Source: Sternotherus odoratus
Taxonomy: Eukaryota > Chordata > Testudines > Kinosternidae
DNA: 64,000 nt
NCBI GenBank assembly: GCA_032164245.1
Contig: JAVMKO010000001.1
Span: forward strand, 83,759,892 to 83,823,891
Reading direction: 5' to 3'
Both the position numbers and the translations under genes were made by a program. Each line of letters opens with the position of its first letter. The stretch's first letter is position 1. Positions 34,601-43,260 of this stretch are shown here, in pieces. The notes beneath the pieces were generated by a model. The model was not told the DNA's origin. It did not search any database and saw nothing but the letters and a program-made list of their open reading frames with translations.

Positions 34601-37600
34601 CCAGTTCAGCTCACCACAGATATCCATGGGAGGCTTTCATTTAAGCAGCAAATTTAATTAAAAAAAAAAAGAGGGAGAAAGAGTGGGTGTGTGAACTGTT
34701 TCCTGACGTGTTGTGGACATCAGGTTGTTGGTGCATTCAGGTCTGTATCTAGATTTTGGTACCCAGACAGGCTCCTTACCAGTCACTCTGGTACCTGGTG
34801 TACATGGTGATACTTTTATCCAGACTTATGTCTATGACTGGCATAAAACTGATTGATTACAAAGGCAATACTTTCACCTGAGACACTTATGTCATAGTCC
34901 ATATGGGAAACCTGATTTTATTAGTGTCCTTAGCCCAATTTCCAGTCTCATCTCTGTTTTCATTTTATATTGGTTGCTAACTTGTCTGTATTTCCCCAAA
35001 TCTCCCTTATGCCCTTGTGAGGACTTGCACGTGTTCATTCATCTGGTAACGTCTAACATATTCAACTGATACAAAAGCAGCATCCATTGCATGTCTTATT
35101 TTGGTTTGGTTTTTTTTTCATAGAATTTGCAAAGCTGTTAAAGCTGTTACTTGAAACTCTGTAGGTGTCTGCAGCAAACCTGTGCTACAGGGGGGGGGGA
35201 GGAGAGAGAAGAAGGGATTTATATGGTTGTGGTGGTGGCTCCCATAAGGAATATGAGGTTCCAATGGGATCCAGCACCTTTTCTCTCTATACCAGGGGTG
35301 GGCAAACTGGGTATGGCAATTGTATGACGGGCCATGAATGCTCATGAAATTGGGGGTTGGGGTGCTGGAAGGGTGAGGGCTCTGGCTGGGGTGCAGGTTC
35401 AGGAGGGGGCTCCAGGCTTGAGCAGAGGGTTGGGGTGTGGGCTCCGGCTGAGGGGTAGGCTCTGGGGTGCTGGAGGGTGGGACTAAGGGATTCGGGTGGG
35501 AGGAATTCAAAAGGCAGCCAATGGGAGCTGTGAGGATGTCACTGGGGCGGAGGCAGTATGTGGATGCCCCTGTCTGCCCCTATGCATAGGAGTTGGAGGG
35601 GAGACATGCTAACGCTTCTTGGAGCCATGACACACTTGGAGCAGAGCAAGCCCTGGACCCTGCTCCCCGGCAGAAGTTTGAGGGTCAGATTAAAACATCT
35701 GAAGGGATGACTGTGACCCTGGCCCTAGTTTGCCCACCCCTGCTCCACACTGAAGATGTGTGGTTGTTACAAGGCCTGTTAGATGGCGGGATCAGGGAAC
35801 TTCTGTGCAAAGTACAGTTTTACCATCTGAGGTTGAAGACAAACTCAGAGGAGAAATGACACTTCCTGTAGCTCAGGTGTCCCTTTATTGTTATTGCTTG
35901 GTTCATCAGTGGGGGGAGCATGGGCAAGATACAGTGAAGTCAGATGGTAATTGTATGGGAGTGTGGGAGGTGTCTTGCTGGAAAGGGCTCCTTGCTCAGT
36001 CTGGATAAGCAATTCCTCTCGTAAAGGGGTGAGCTCTGACCAACATCATTGCCACGTATTAGCCTGACACTGTTTGTTTTGTCTTTTCTGTCAGATGTAC
36101 CACAATGGCGTCCTGGAGTTCTGCATCATTACAACTGATGAAAACGAGTGTAACTGGATGATGTATGTACGCAGAGCCCGGTGAGAGCTACGTTTACCCA
36201 GATCGAGCAGATATGGACCCTATGGTGTTGTCCTTAAAAAAAAAAAAAAAAAAAAAAAAAAGACATGTATTATTTGTACTACCATATTTCATATGGACCA
36301 GGATTCCATTGTGCTAGGCACTCTATAAACATAGAACAAAAAGACAGTCCCTGCCCCAAAGAGCGTACCATCCATGATACGGCAAGAGACAACAGGTAGA
36401 TACAGACAGATGGAGGGTGGGGGAAAGAGTGGGGATTTGACCTGTACAAGGAAACAATGAGACATTGTCTAAATAGACAAGACAGACATAGGGTGGGGTG
36501 GGGGTTGGGGTTAGAACACAAGTAGAGTGAACGTGTTGGTGGCAAATGTCATTAGTTGCATTATTTGTTTATTTGGAAGGGGTTCTTTACAAGGGGATCA
36601 ACTAAATGGAAGGAAAAGGGAAGGTGAGGGGTAGGGATACAGGGCAGGAGATTAGGAGCCAGTGTGGAGTGAAGCTGGATGAAAGGACTGAGAGGGAGGG
36701 GGAGGGCTGGTACAAACAGCCAGTCCCCTTGACTCCATGTGACTCTGAAGTCTGCCCATGGCCTAGAGAAATTTTGAAGAGTGAATGAGCAGCTCACTGC
36801 AGTGGCTTCCCTATGTGATAATTAAAGAGTGGTGCTGAGTGAGCCTTTGAGGGATTTCCAGGAAGCTGGGATTGTTGCTAAGAGAAAAAATCAGCAAAGC
36901 GGCAAGCAAGAGGCCGGGCAAGGTATTATGAGGGGGGAACTAATTTATATGGTAAAGTGTCACTCCGAACCTGTGAACTGAATCTAGCCATTTGTCCTTT
37001 TAAGCCTTATGCCAGCTGCTGCTTTTGTGAATATGGTGGTCTATTGTTGTCTTTTCTCTTCCTCACACCTTATAAAATATATCTGTTAAGAGGGCATTTG
37101 CTTGCTTTTTTGCTTTATACCTTCACTAATAAGATGCTTCCAGGGCCAAGACCATGCTTTTGTTCTGGGGTTCCCTGCCTTTCTCCTAATCCCTGTGCCT
37201 TTTTCTCTGCCTGGGAGTCTGCAAGGAGAGCTGTGCAAACTGATTGTAATGATACCCCATAAGTGGGTCAGTAGGAAGGATATATTTTCCTTATTACTCC
37301 ATGAGACACAAAGCAGGTGGTCTCTGTAATTCACTTCATCAGGCTAGTGAGCGGGAACCAGCAAGTTGCTCCTGACCATGAGTCTTCTAGTGAAATGGTG
37401 CAGTGCTGCTTGCATGTTCTATCGTTGATCTGCAAGGCCAGCAAGACACTTATTGCCTCCTGGAAAACTTTGCAAGTGCTTTAAACTCAGTTAATTCTGC
37501 TTATAAGACTCAGTTTGTAATTCTCTTTCCTTGCCTTTTTTATTAGGGGCATTAGCATGAAAAAATATCTTAGCTCTCTTAAGAGATCATTTGCTAGTTT

Positions 37601-40600
37601 CCCCCGTTTGCTCTCTCTGTCAGTTATTGTCACAGCAACCAATTGTGATGTCACAAATGCTCAATGACTTTAGGGGGGTCTAAGCAATAGGAATAAATGA
37701 GCTTCATGCCATCATCCCTGGTAATAAAGAATGAGGGAAATGATAGAATGGCAGATGAGAAGAACTGTTTCTAAAACAAAAATTCCCTGTAGGATGCTGC
37801 GAGTTCTTTAAGGAGATTCCATTGCCTTTTAGAACTACTGCTAGCTTTGCTTTTTGTTCCCAAGCGGACACTTTTGAAAGGTGTTTAAAGTCTCCTTTTT
37901 TGGTGTAGGACTCGGCAAGAGCAGAATTTGGTAGCTTATCCTCACGATGGAAAAATGTACTTCTGCACCTCGCGGAACATCCCTCGTGAACAAGAGCTTC
38001 TCTTTTATTACAGTCGGGATTATGCTAGACAGATTGGTAAGAAGACAGGCACATTTATTTGATTTTATAGATAAAGTCAAACTTGAGCTCCCTTTTATAT
38101 GCTGCCTCTGGGTACTCTAAGTAGGGATTTCCTTAATTTTTTTGTCAGCACTTGGTAGTGAGTGGCATTGTATTCCTATAAATTCCAATTGACTACATGT
38201 AAATAACAGGTTCGTCACTGTTGCTGTAGCAGCTCTTTAATTTTTCTCTGATCAGAATGAAGAGATTTCATATTCCAGCGGGACAGAGAGTTGTTTCTCT
38301 ATCATCCATAACTTGGGAGTGGCAATAATAGAATGTGTAAAATTCTCCAGATTTTGAAGGGGCCATAACAGATATTGGTGTAATGCTCTTCATAGTTTAA
38401 ATTTCCACATAACAAATGATGGTGAATTTAGCGCTTGCAGAAGGATTAGGGCACCGAAACCGTTGTGTAGTACCAAATGCAGTGCAAGCTTCCATTCATC
38501 TGCATGACTTAGTTGAGAGCCATATAGATGCCAACACTGATTAACAAGAAGGGAACTTTAGGTCCACCTTTAGTTTTCAGCCAGGAGGAACCAGGCACAA
38601 AGGAGGAGAGAATTTAAAATGATTGTTGCTTGTTCATTGGACTTCAAGGGTTGGAGCATGATGCTCCGGCCTATAAATCTGTTAGACTATGACAGACCAA
38701 AATCTAAAGCCCTTATCCAGGTGTATTTAATCTTTATTGAGGCAAAACTCCTACTGAAGTTAAGAACTGAATAAGATCTACCAGAATTTGGCTCTGCTAT
38801 TACTATTATTAATACATTGCACTTATATAATGCCTTTCACCCAAGGATCCCAAACACTTTACAAATGTGAATGAGTATCAGTATCACCCTTTTATAGATG
38901 GGGAAACTGAGGCACATAAACTTGTTCAAGATAGCACAGCAAGTGACTGAGTCAGCGAAAGAATTCTGATTTCTCAGATCTTTGTCTGTTGAGCTTATTA
39001 TGCCCCTTGATGTGCAGTTCATCCATGCCATAGCATATGAATGACTTTAGTTGGTGTTAATCATAAGCATAGAATCTGAGTTGGAAGGGACCTCAGATCA
39101 TCATCTACTCCAACCCCCTGCTCAAAGCAGGACCAATCCCCATTTTTGCCCCATATGTTCCTAAGGTTTGTGGGTAGAACAGGTACTATAACCCACTGTA
39201 GGCTGTGGATACACCTTGAAGCATGCTTAAGACTCAATTTAACAAGCTATAGAAAAATAACGGCACTTGATGACATGTAATAGCAGAGAAATTGGGGAAG
39301 GTATGCAGCCATGTTATAAAGTGGGCCAGCAACTGTTTTCAGTGTGTGAAGAAACTGTGTGTCTAATCAAAAGAAATGCTTTTGGGTTATAGGTGTTCCT
39401 GAAAACCCAGATGTGCATGTCTGCCATTGTGGAAAGGAGTGCACTTCTTACACAGAGTTTAAGGCCCATGAGAATAGCCACATCCATAGCCACCTCCCCA
39501 GTCAGGAACACAGCAGCAGCCATGGATCGTGCCACAGTAAGGAAAGGAGGTGGAAGTGCTCCATGTGCCCTCAAGCTTTCATTTCCCCTTCTAAACTTCA
39601 TGTCCATTTCATGGGACACATGGGCATGAAGCCCCACAAGTGCGATTTCTGTAGCAAAGCTTTCAGCGATCCCAGTAACCTCCGGACTCACCTCAAGATA
39701 CACACAGGTAAGGCGGATGGTATCTATCTTAAAGTCTGACTCAGGCCATTTCAGAGTGTTGTTTGAAATGAAGTAAACTTGCTGCTGGCAAGAGGTGCCA
39801 GATTATTAGCCTCGGAGACTGAAATCCTTTGTGCACCCCCACACACAAAAAATGCAGCCTTACCCAAGCCACTGCCTCTGTGTGCTTTTGCCCTTGACCT
39901 AGAAGGACTGTCTCTCTCTCCAGGTACTTATAAGGCCTCTAGTACCTTAGGGACTGCCTATGTAGTGAGAGTAACAGTCTCCAGGTCCATTCAGTTCTTG
40001 ACTCTAGGTGCTGAGACTGGTAACATGAGTGCCAGTTATGTTGGGGATTTTGTGACGTGGACACTTATCCACTAGGAACTGGACTAAGACCACCATCTCA
40101 TTTCCATGTAAACTGCTGAACATGTGTCAGGTGGTGACTGATTACTCAGTAAGCCACATGTGCCAGCTTTAACTCCTCAGGCACTAGTTTAATCACCTTG
40201 AGGTACATAGCCAAGTCTTTATTCAGACTCTTCATTTAGACTTGAGGAATGAACTGTCAGCCTGTAGCTGGTACCAGTTATATATTGAGATTTATGGCTG
40301 GATAAATTACTTCGCTCTGACGATGGGACTAAAGGAGCCACAGACTAGGCTTGTTTACTATGTGAACTTTTCTAAGGCAGGACCTTGAAAGCTACATATC
40401 TTTGCAGACTGTCTTAGTTAAATGGGTACCTGGTGGTAATTATTAATTCCTATAAAGCACTTTTCCTCAGTATAGCTCAGAGTTTTTGAAGTAAGCATCA
40501 TTATCCCCATTTTACAGATGGGGAAAGTGGAACAGAGTGGTAAAGGGATGTAAGAACAAAAGAGTGGCTATATGGAGTAGACCAGTTGTCCATATTGCTC

Positions 40601-43260
40601 GGTATCCTGTCTCCCACCTGTGGCCAATTCCAGATGCTATGAACAGAACAGGGCAATGACCACAGTGGATGGGTCAGTTGATATAGTCCCAGCATCTGGC
40701 AGTCAGCTATCTTGGCTAATAGCCATTAGTGGATTTGCCTAAGGTCACCCGGCAGGCCAGTGGCCAAACCAGGAATAGGATCGAGGCAGAGGTTCAGTGT
40801 CCCAATTCTTAACCTTGAAATACGAGTCTTAAGGTCAAGTACTGAACATTTAATGACAAGCACGCTTGCAGTTAGAGCACTTTCCATTCAGATGTACCCC
40901 AAAGTGCTTAAAATATTTGATTATACAAACTGTTCATTAGATTTACCTTCTCTATGCTGCAACTGCAAAGATCTTTTGGCTGGACACAGCATGGGGATGT
41001 CCTGCCTCTTTAGAAAGCCCCCAGCTTTGGAGTGATTAAAGTGAGCTCAGAAGTCAAATTTTGATTGCTTGCATGGTTAGCCCAGACTGTTTTAATAAGT
41101 CATCATGCTGAGTTTGAAACAGCTGCAGGAATAGACAAGTGAATTCTTCATCTGTTTCAGGGAAAGATTTTTCTGTAGTGAATGATTATTTTTTTTTTTT
41201 TGGAGACATCATTGTCACTGTGTGTGTGTGCGCACAATTCTAGGTCAGAAAAATTATCGCTGTGCCCTCTGTGACAAGTTGTTCACCCAAAAGGCTCACC
41301 TGGAATCGCACATGGTCATCCACACTGGGGAGAAGAACCTGAAGTGCGATTACTGTGACAAGCTGTATATGCGGAGGCAGGACCTCAAGCAGCATGTACT
41401 CAGCCACACACAGTAAGTGATCTTAAGTCTGGGAGCTACCAACAGGAAGTCAAGAGCAGGCCTAGGGAGTAAACAGATCTGGACAATAGAGAACACTGTG
41501 AACATGCTCAGAAATCTGGATTCAAGAGAAAATAAATATCACTCTAGGTTATGGAGAAGTGCATCTTGATCAACTCTAGGATCAAGTTATCAGCCACCTG
41601 ATGAGGATGGAATATTCTGACAGAAAAGCTACCATTGAACCTTCCAAGGCTTCTGCAGAATTTGCTTTTCTTACTGCAGAGAAAACCCAATTCATCCTGC
41701 TTGCATTGTGTAATAGCACCCTCAACCCTCAGTTTTGGGAAGGCAATCCCCTGATTTTTGTCCCCAATGTGACCATGAAATCATGGTCTTTCAGATTCAG
41801 AAATCATGCTACAGCTTCTCACATATCAACCTCATCCAACTCTTTGTCCAACCAGTCCCAGTCCCCACCCTGGGATCCTCATCCACTCTGTCTTCCTCTG
41901 TCCCCTGAGCTCCTTGTCTGAATCTCATTTCTCCACCCAGCCCCCTTCCAGTTCTTGTCTTCTCTGCATTTGTCAGGCCAATATATTCTCCATAGGGTCT
42001 GAGATAGTAGGGGAGTACCTGTACTGGGCTGTCAACTAGTCTCCCTGCACCCCTGGTATGGACCAGTGCAGACAGAATCTTTGGCAGCCAAATTCTCTAA
42101 ACTCTTAAAATATGTGTCTACTGAACAGAGATTTTTTTTCAAAGAAAGAATTCTGCCAAATTTGGACAGTTCTTTCTGGGAACAACAGGCAGATCCGCTG
42201 TACCAGGTTAACCACCCTGCCAAATTCCAAGTTCTTGTGGCCATATGGAGTTTTGGTTAACGAAACTGTTCTGGTCAATGAATTCTACCCCAGAAGAGCT
42301 TTAGCTTGATTTATAACAAGCCTATACAGTAAAACCCCGATTTAACGGACTTCGGATGCAATGGACAAAATTTATGAGCAAGTCCGATGAATCCCAAATC
42401 AGTTTTTTGCGGGATGGCTGCCGCCCGGGTCACAGCAGCAGGAGGTCTGGCTGGCGGGCTGGCTGGCTGCCTGCCTGCTCCCGGCTGCCGCCAGGGTCCC
42501 AGTAGCCAGGACCCGGGCGGGCTGGCTGACAGTTCCCGGCTGCCGCCCGGGTCCCAGCAGCAGGCCGGCTGCTGCTCCGACAGCTCTTTTATTATTATTA
42601 AATAACGGACTTTCTGATTTAACAGACACCCCCTCGCCCGAATTAGTCCGTTAAGTCGAGGTTTTACTGTACAGTTGTTGGCCCTAGTGGATTCATTGCC
42701 AGTGTGACAAAGCAGCTTAAACTGAGGCTATGGAGCCTTTGTGTGCATACAGTGGGTTGTAAAACCCTGTGTAGCTGTCTCTCACTCTATATTTGAAACC
42801 ATTTGCAAACCGGTTCCTTTTAAAACAGGAAGTGCATTGTAACAATGATTAAAGTAAGCCGCTTTCCCTGAACTCCTCTAATCACTTCCACAGCAGCTAT
42901 ACATTGACTGGTCTTGTTTATCATGAGGAAAACCTAACTTTTTTTCCTATTTCTTATAGAGAACGGCAGATTAAGTGCCCCCTGTGTGACAAGCTGTTCC
43001 TGAGGACGAATCACTTGAAGAAACATCTCAACTCCCATGAAGGAAAGAGGGACTATGTATGTGAAAAATGCTCTAAGGCTTATCTAACCAAATATCACCT
43101 CACTCGCCACCTAAAAATCTGTAAAGTCCCCACATGCAGTCTCTCAGCCAAGGAAGAGGAGGATTCGGAGGAGGAAGAATTAGAGTCAGTGAGGACTGAA
43201 GACTGTAGGATTAACAGTGGAGTGTATTCAACAGATGACTCTCTCTCTGGACATAAGTAA
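21253..43260 (+). CDS. PRDM4: PR domain zinc finger protein 4, complete coding sequence in ten exons
   Basis: Exons: 21253-21385, 23539-23724, 25164-25958, 29402-29551, 32071-32189, 36095-36180, 37909-38036, 39393-39707, 41244-41412 and 42960-43260, all with GT-AG borders. They total 2382 nt, or 793 residues, against about 801 in human. Order of parts: a Ser/Thr/Pro-rich N-terminal region (1-371); a C-C-C-H zinc knuckle (C373, C376, C384, H387); the PR (SET-like) domain, about 405-530; an atypical finger at 543-564; six C2H2 fingers, about 586-748; an acidic tail (EEEDSEEEE). PRDM4 is a nuclear sequence-specific regulator; the literature links it to p75 neurotrophin receptor signalling, PRMT5 recruitment and cell-cycle control. 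Recognition is from close similarity along the whole length. The start used is the ATG one base into the first coding exon; human has a few residues more, supplied by an upstream exon I could not find. No stop, frameshift or lost zinc ligand is seen. Confidence 0.97.
21386..22747. other. PRDM4 intron after coding exon 1, proximal part
   Basis: AT-rich intron with no further exon. A C/T-rich stretch lies at about 22200-22340. No transposon ends are recognised before the CR1 at 22748. Confidence 0.4.
22748..23400 (-). mobile_element. CR1 LINE 3' fragment split by a hAT
   Basis: Outside the 22840-23174 hAT, the two parts join as one CR1-type 3' region on the minus strand. It opens 'catagattcaaagtacag' on the plus strand and continues with 'aattgttccaatggttaatt' and 'ccattggatcggattatacc'. 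The hAT target duplication lies within CR1 sequence. Confidence 0.65.
22840..23174. mobile_element. Non-autonomous hAT nested in CR1, perfect 8-bp TSD
   Basis: Ends CGGTGATTCTCAAACTTT and GATTGAGAACTGCTG are inverted with a few changes. The duplication tcctagag is perfect at 22832-22839 and 23175-23182. The interior repeats a short 'atgccgccgaaagc' type motif several times in different forms; there is no transposase. Confidence 0.85.
23539..23724 (+). CDS. PRDM4: PRDM4 coding exon 2 (residues 45-106)
   Basis: Acceptor cttcttgcag, donor CCTG|GTAAGT. Encodes the proline-rich [12 protein letters not shown] to [16 protein letters not shown] stretch. Phase 1 at both ends. Confidence 0.95.
23725..25163. 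other. PRDM4 intron after coding exon 2
   Basis: No gene or clearly bounded transposon. A C run at about 23801-23820 is a possible assembly weak point. The rest looks unique. Confidence 0.4.
25164..25958 (+). CDS. PRDM4: PRDM4 coding exon 3 (residues 107-371), largest exon
   Basis: Acceptor tttcatcag, donor CTATAT|GTGAGT. Encodes the long Ser/Thr-rich region of low predicted order, ending [11 protein letters not shown]. This is the most diverged part relative to mammals, with many conservative changes but no indel that breaks the frame. Confidence 0.96.
26358..26646. mobile_element. hAT MITE (Charlie-like)
   Basis: Left end CAGGGGTAGGCAACCTATGG and right end GCAGACCCCTG are typical of Charlie-like hAT MITEs, with 'tggcacaccac' mirrored by 'tatggcacgctg'. 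The flanks do not give a clean 8-bp duplication (aaatagaa versus acataaaa), so it is older or its site has drifted. Confidence 0.7.
27225..27445. mobile_element. Palindromic MITE-like element
   Basis: The left arm 'gctaacctggggttgaaaca' is mirrored by 'tgtttcaaccccagttaggt' on the right, about 150 bp apart, with more distal arms ('ggtatgctctta' versus 'ttaagagcacacc'). Such a fold-back about 220 bp long fits an old non-autonomous DNA transposon. The family is not certain. Confidence 0.55.
28662..28697. repeat. (GT)n microsatellite
   Basis: An uninterrupted run of about 16-17 GT units in a PRDM4 intron. Confidence 0.95.
29005..29120. mobile_element. Dispersed repeat of unassigned family
   Basis: The phrases 'ggtcctgtggcatcttctag', 'actaacaggcatattggagc' and 'ataagcttccgtgagtgaat' belong to a very common reptilian repeat that I recognise by text but cannot name with confidence. 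Confidence 0.5.
29140..29375 (+). mobile_element. Old SINE/LINE tail next to a PRDM4 exon
   Basis: The sequence 'ggattgtaagctttttcgca' and 'ctgtctcttactgtgtgttt', then 'gtgttactgtaatacagata', is the conserved 3' tail of an ancient amniote repeat. It ends about 30 bp before the PRDM4 acceptor at 29401. Confidence 0.6.
29402..29551 (+). CDS. PRDM4: PRDM4 coding exon 4 (zinc knuckle, start of PR domain)
   Basis: Acceptor tacacgcacag, donor GTAG|GTAAGG. Encodes [18 protein letters not shown], which carries the four zinc-knuckle ligands, then the [15 protein letters not shown] entry to the PR domain. An old SINE-like tail (about 29140-29370) reaches to within about 30 bp of the acceptor. Confidence 0.96.
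29552..30404. other. PRDM4 intron after coding exon 4, proximal part, with a fold-back repeat
   Basis: At about 29745-29960, 'ttgtgtagacaaggcaatgtgtattttaa' style text is mirrored by a later 'taaagtatatactgccttgtc' stretch, suggesting an old MITE. At about 30195-30345 a weak old repeat contains 'gtgtaaatctccatagctcc'. Otherwise non-coding. Confidence 0.4.
30405..31600 (+). mobile_element. Decayed L2-type LINE reverse transcriptase, split by a MITE
   Basis: Conceptual reading of 30430-30980 gives RT-like pieces ([15 protein letters not shown], then [12 protein letters not shown], the equivalent of the YxDD-type active site in L2, then [10 protein letters not shown]), with many stops. After the MITE at 30988-31192 the sequence resumes with the C-terminal RT region ([12 protein letters not shown]) and ends in a (taa)n tail at about 31563-31590. 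Inactive. Confidence 0.65.
30988..31192. mobile_element. Harbinger-type MITE inside the L2
   Basis: Left end GGGCTGGTCTACACTGGGAA after TTA; right end, read inverted, GGTATGTCCACGCTAA. The flanks (TTA and TTC) are near a 3-bp TWA duplication. About 205 bp with no coding capacity. Confidence 0.65.
32071..32189 (+). CDS. PRDM4: PRDM4 coding exon 5 (PR domain)
   Basis: Acceptor ctgctattag, donor TGGAAG|GTCAGC. Encodes [18 protein letters not shown] and the [12 protein letters not shown] strand of the PR domain. Ends in phase 0. Confidence 0.95.
32750..33465. mobile_element. Non-autonomous hAT, perfect 8-bp TSD (copy 1 of a pair)
   Basis: Ends CAGTGGTTCCCAAACT and AGTTTGGGAACCACTG are inverted; the duplication gtctagaa is perfect at 32742-32749 and 33466-33473. 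The interior ('tttgctgtttttaaaattaa', 'gtagctt...acgaaagtgagatc') is shared with the copy at 54259-54998 in the same orientation. No transposase frame. Confidence 0.9.
33474..35292. other. PRDM4 intron after coding exon 5, decayed repeat-like sequence
   Basis: No exon. Recurrent 'ggtacc' containing phrases and short frames (for example 33630-33920 on minus) look like an old, heavily decayed retroelement, but I cannot name it. An A run lies at 34660-34670. Confidence 0.3.
35293..35742. mobile_element. Non-autonomous hAT
   Basis: Ends CAGGGGTGGGCAAACT and AGTTTGCCCACCCCTG are perfectly inverted. The flanks ctctatac and ctccacac agree at six of eight positions. The 450-bp interior is G-rich ('ggggtgctgg', 'ggctctggctggggtgcagg') with no transposase. 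Confidence 0.88.
36095..36180 (+). CDS. PRDM4: PRDM4 coding exon 6 (PR domain)
   Basis: Acceptor ttttctgtcag, donor AGCCCG|GTGAGA. Encodes [18 protein letters not shown] and [10 protein letters not shown], the central PR-domain strand-turn with the conserved NWM motif. Confidence 0.95.
36235..36500. mobile_element. A-rich tract followed by old interspersed repeat
   Basis: A run of about 26 A (36236-36261), then 'ggattccattgtgctaggca', 'agacagtccctgccccaaag' and 'agcgtacc', the conserved phrase of an ancient LINE/SINE tail. It begins 55 bp after the PRDM4 donor at 36180. Confidence 0.6.
36501..37908. other. PRDM4 intron after coding exon 6
   Basis: No repeat with ends or exon is recognised; G-rich patches lie at about 36490 and 36600-36700. 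Confidence 0.4.
37909..38036 (+). CDS. PRDM4: PRDM4 coding exon 7 (end of PR domain)
   Basis: Acceptor tttttggtgtag, donor AGATTG|GTAAGA. Encodes [17 protein letters not shown] and the [15 protein letters not shown] end of the PR domain, with the conserved FYYSRDY motif. Confidence 0.95.
38800..39010 (+). mobile_element. MIR/L2-like old SINE
   Basis: 'atagatggggaaactgaggc' followed by 'gcacagcaagtgactgagtc' is the core text of MIR-like SINEs. It is degraded, in the intron after coding exon 7. Confidence 0.65.
39064..39146 (-). mobile_element. Truncated Cry SINE 3' part
   Basis: On the minus strand, 'attggtcctgctttgagcag' followed by 'ggggttggagtagatgatga' matches the Cry SINE body; the tRNA-like head is missing. 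Confidence 0.65.
39393..39707 (+). CDS. PRDM4: PRDM4 coding exon 8 (atypical finger and fingers 1-2)
   Basis: Acceptor ttttgggttatag, a rather purine-interrupted tract; donor CACACAG|GTAAGG. Encodes the atypical [16 protein letters not shown] finger, a His/Ser-rich spacer and two classical fingers (KCSMCPQAF and KCDFCSKAF). The linkers MGMKPHK and HTG are conserved. Confidence 0.96.
39708..41218. other. PRDM4 intron after coding exon 8 with nested repeats
   Basis: An old MIR-like SINE ('ttttacagatggggaaagtg' at about 40511, resuming 'cctaaggtcacccggcaggc' at about 40738) is interrupted by a CR1 3' end on the minus strand at about 40550-40727. No exon otherwise. Confidence 0.5.
40550..40727 (-). 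mobile_element. CR1 LINE 3' end inserted in a MIR-like SINE
   Basis: Plus-strand text 'gtaagaacaaaagagtggct', 'gtagaccagttgtccatatt' and 'gaacagaacagggcaatgac' is the complement of the CR1 tail. The MIR-like flanks rejoin across it. Confidence 0.7.
41219..41233 (+). repeat. TG repeat inside a PRDM4 splice-acceptor tract
   Basis: A (TG)n run ending 'tgtgcgcacaattctag' lies directly before the exon at 41244, where a pyrimidine tract would normally be. A longer T run sits further upstream at about 41189-41202. Confidence 0.8.
41244..41412 (+). CDS. PRDM4: PRDM4 coding exon 9 (fingers 3-4)
   Basis: Acceptor cacaattctag, donor CACACA|GTAAGT. Encodes two C2H2 fingers ([18 protein letters not shown] and [18 protein letters not shown]) joined by a canonical HTGEKN linker. 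Confidence 0.96.
41413..42326. other. PRDM4 intron after coding exon 9, unclassified pyrimidine-rich repeat
   Basis: About 41740-42250 has a C/T-rich section followed by 'ttggcagccaaattctctaa' and 'gagattttttttcaaagaaa' text. The same order of themes occurs at about 56440-57160, so this is likely one dispersed repeat family that I cannot name. Confidence 0.35.
42327..42669. mobile_element. Tigger-like (pogo/mariner) MITE with TA target site
   Basis: Left end CAGTAAAACCCCGATTTAAC and right end, inverted, CAGTAAAACCTCGACTTAAC, each next to TA (42325-42326 and 42670-42671). The interior is GC-rich with 'ggctgccgcccgggtc' repeated. 343 bp, no transposase. Confidence 0.88.
42960..43260 (+). CDS. 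PRDM4: PRDM4 last coding exon (fingers 5-6, acidic tail)
   Basis: Acceptor tttcttatag. Encodes fingers [18 protein letters not shown] and [18 protein letters not shown], then a Ser and Glu-rich tail ([14 protein letters not shown]), ending DDSLSGHK and TAA at 43258. Confidence 0.96.
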
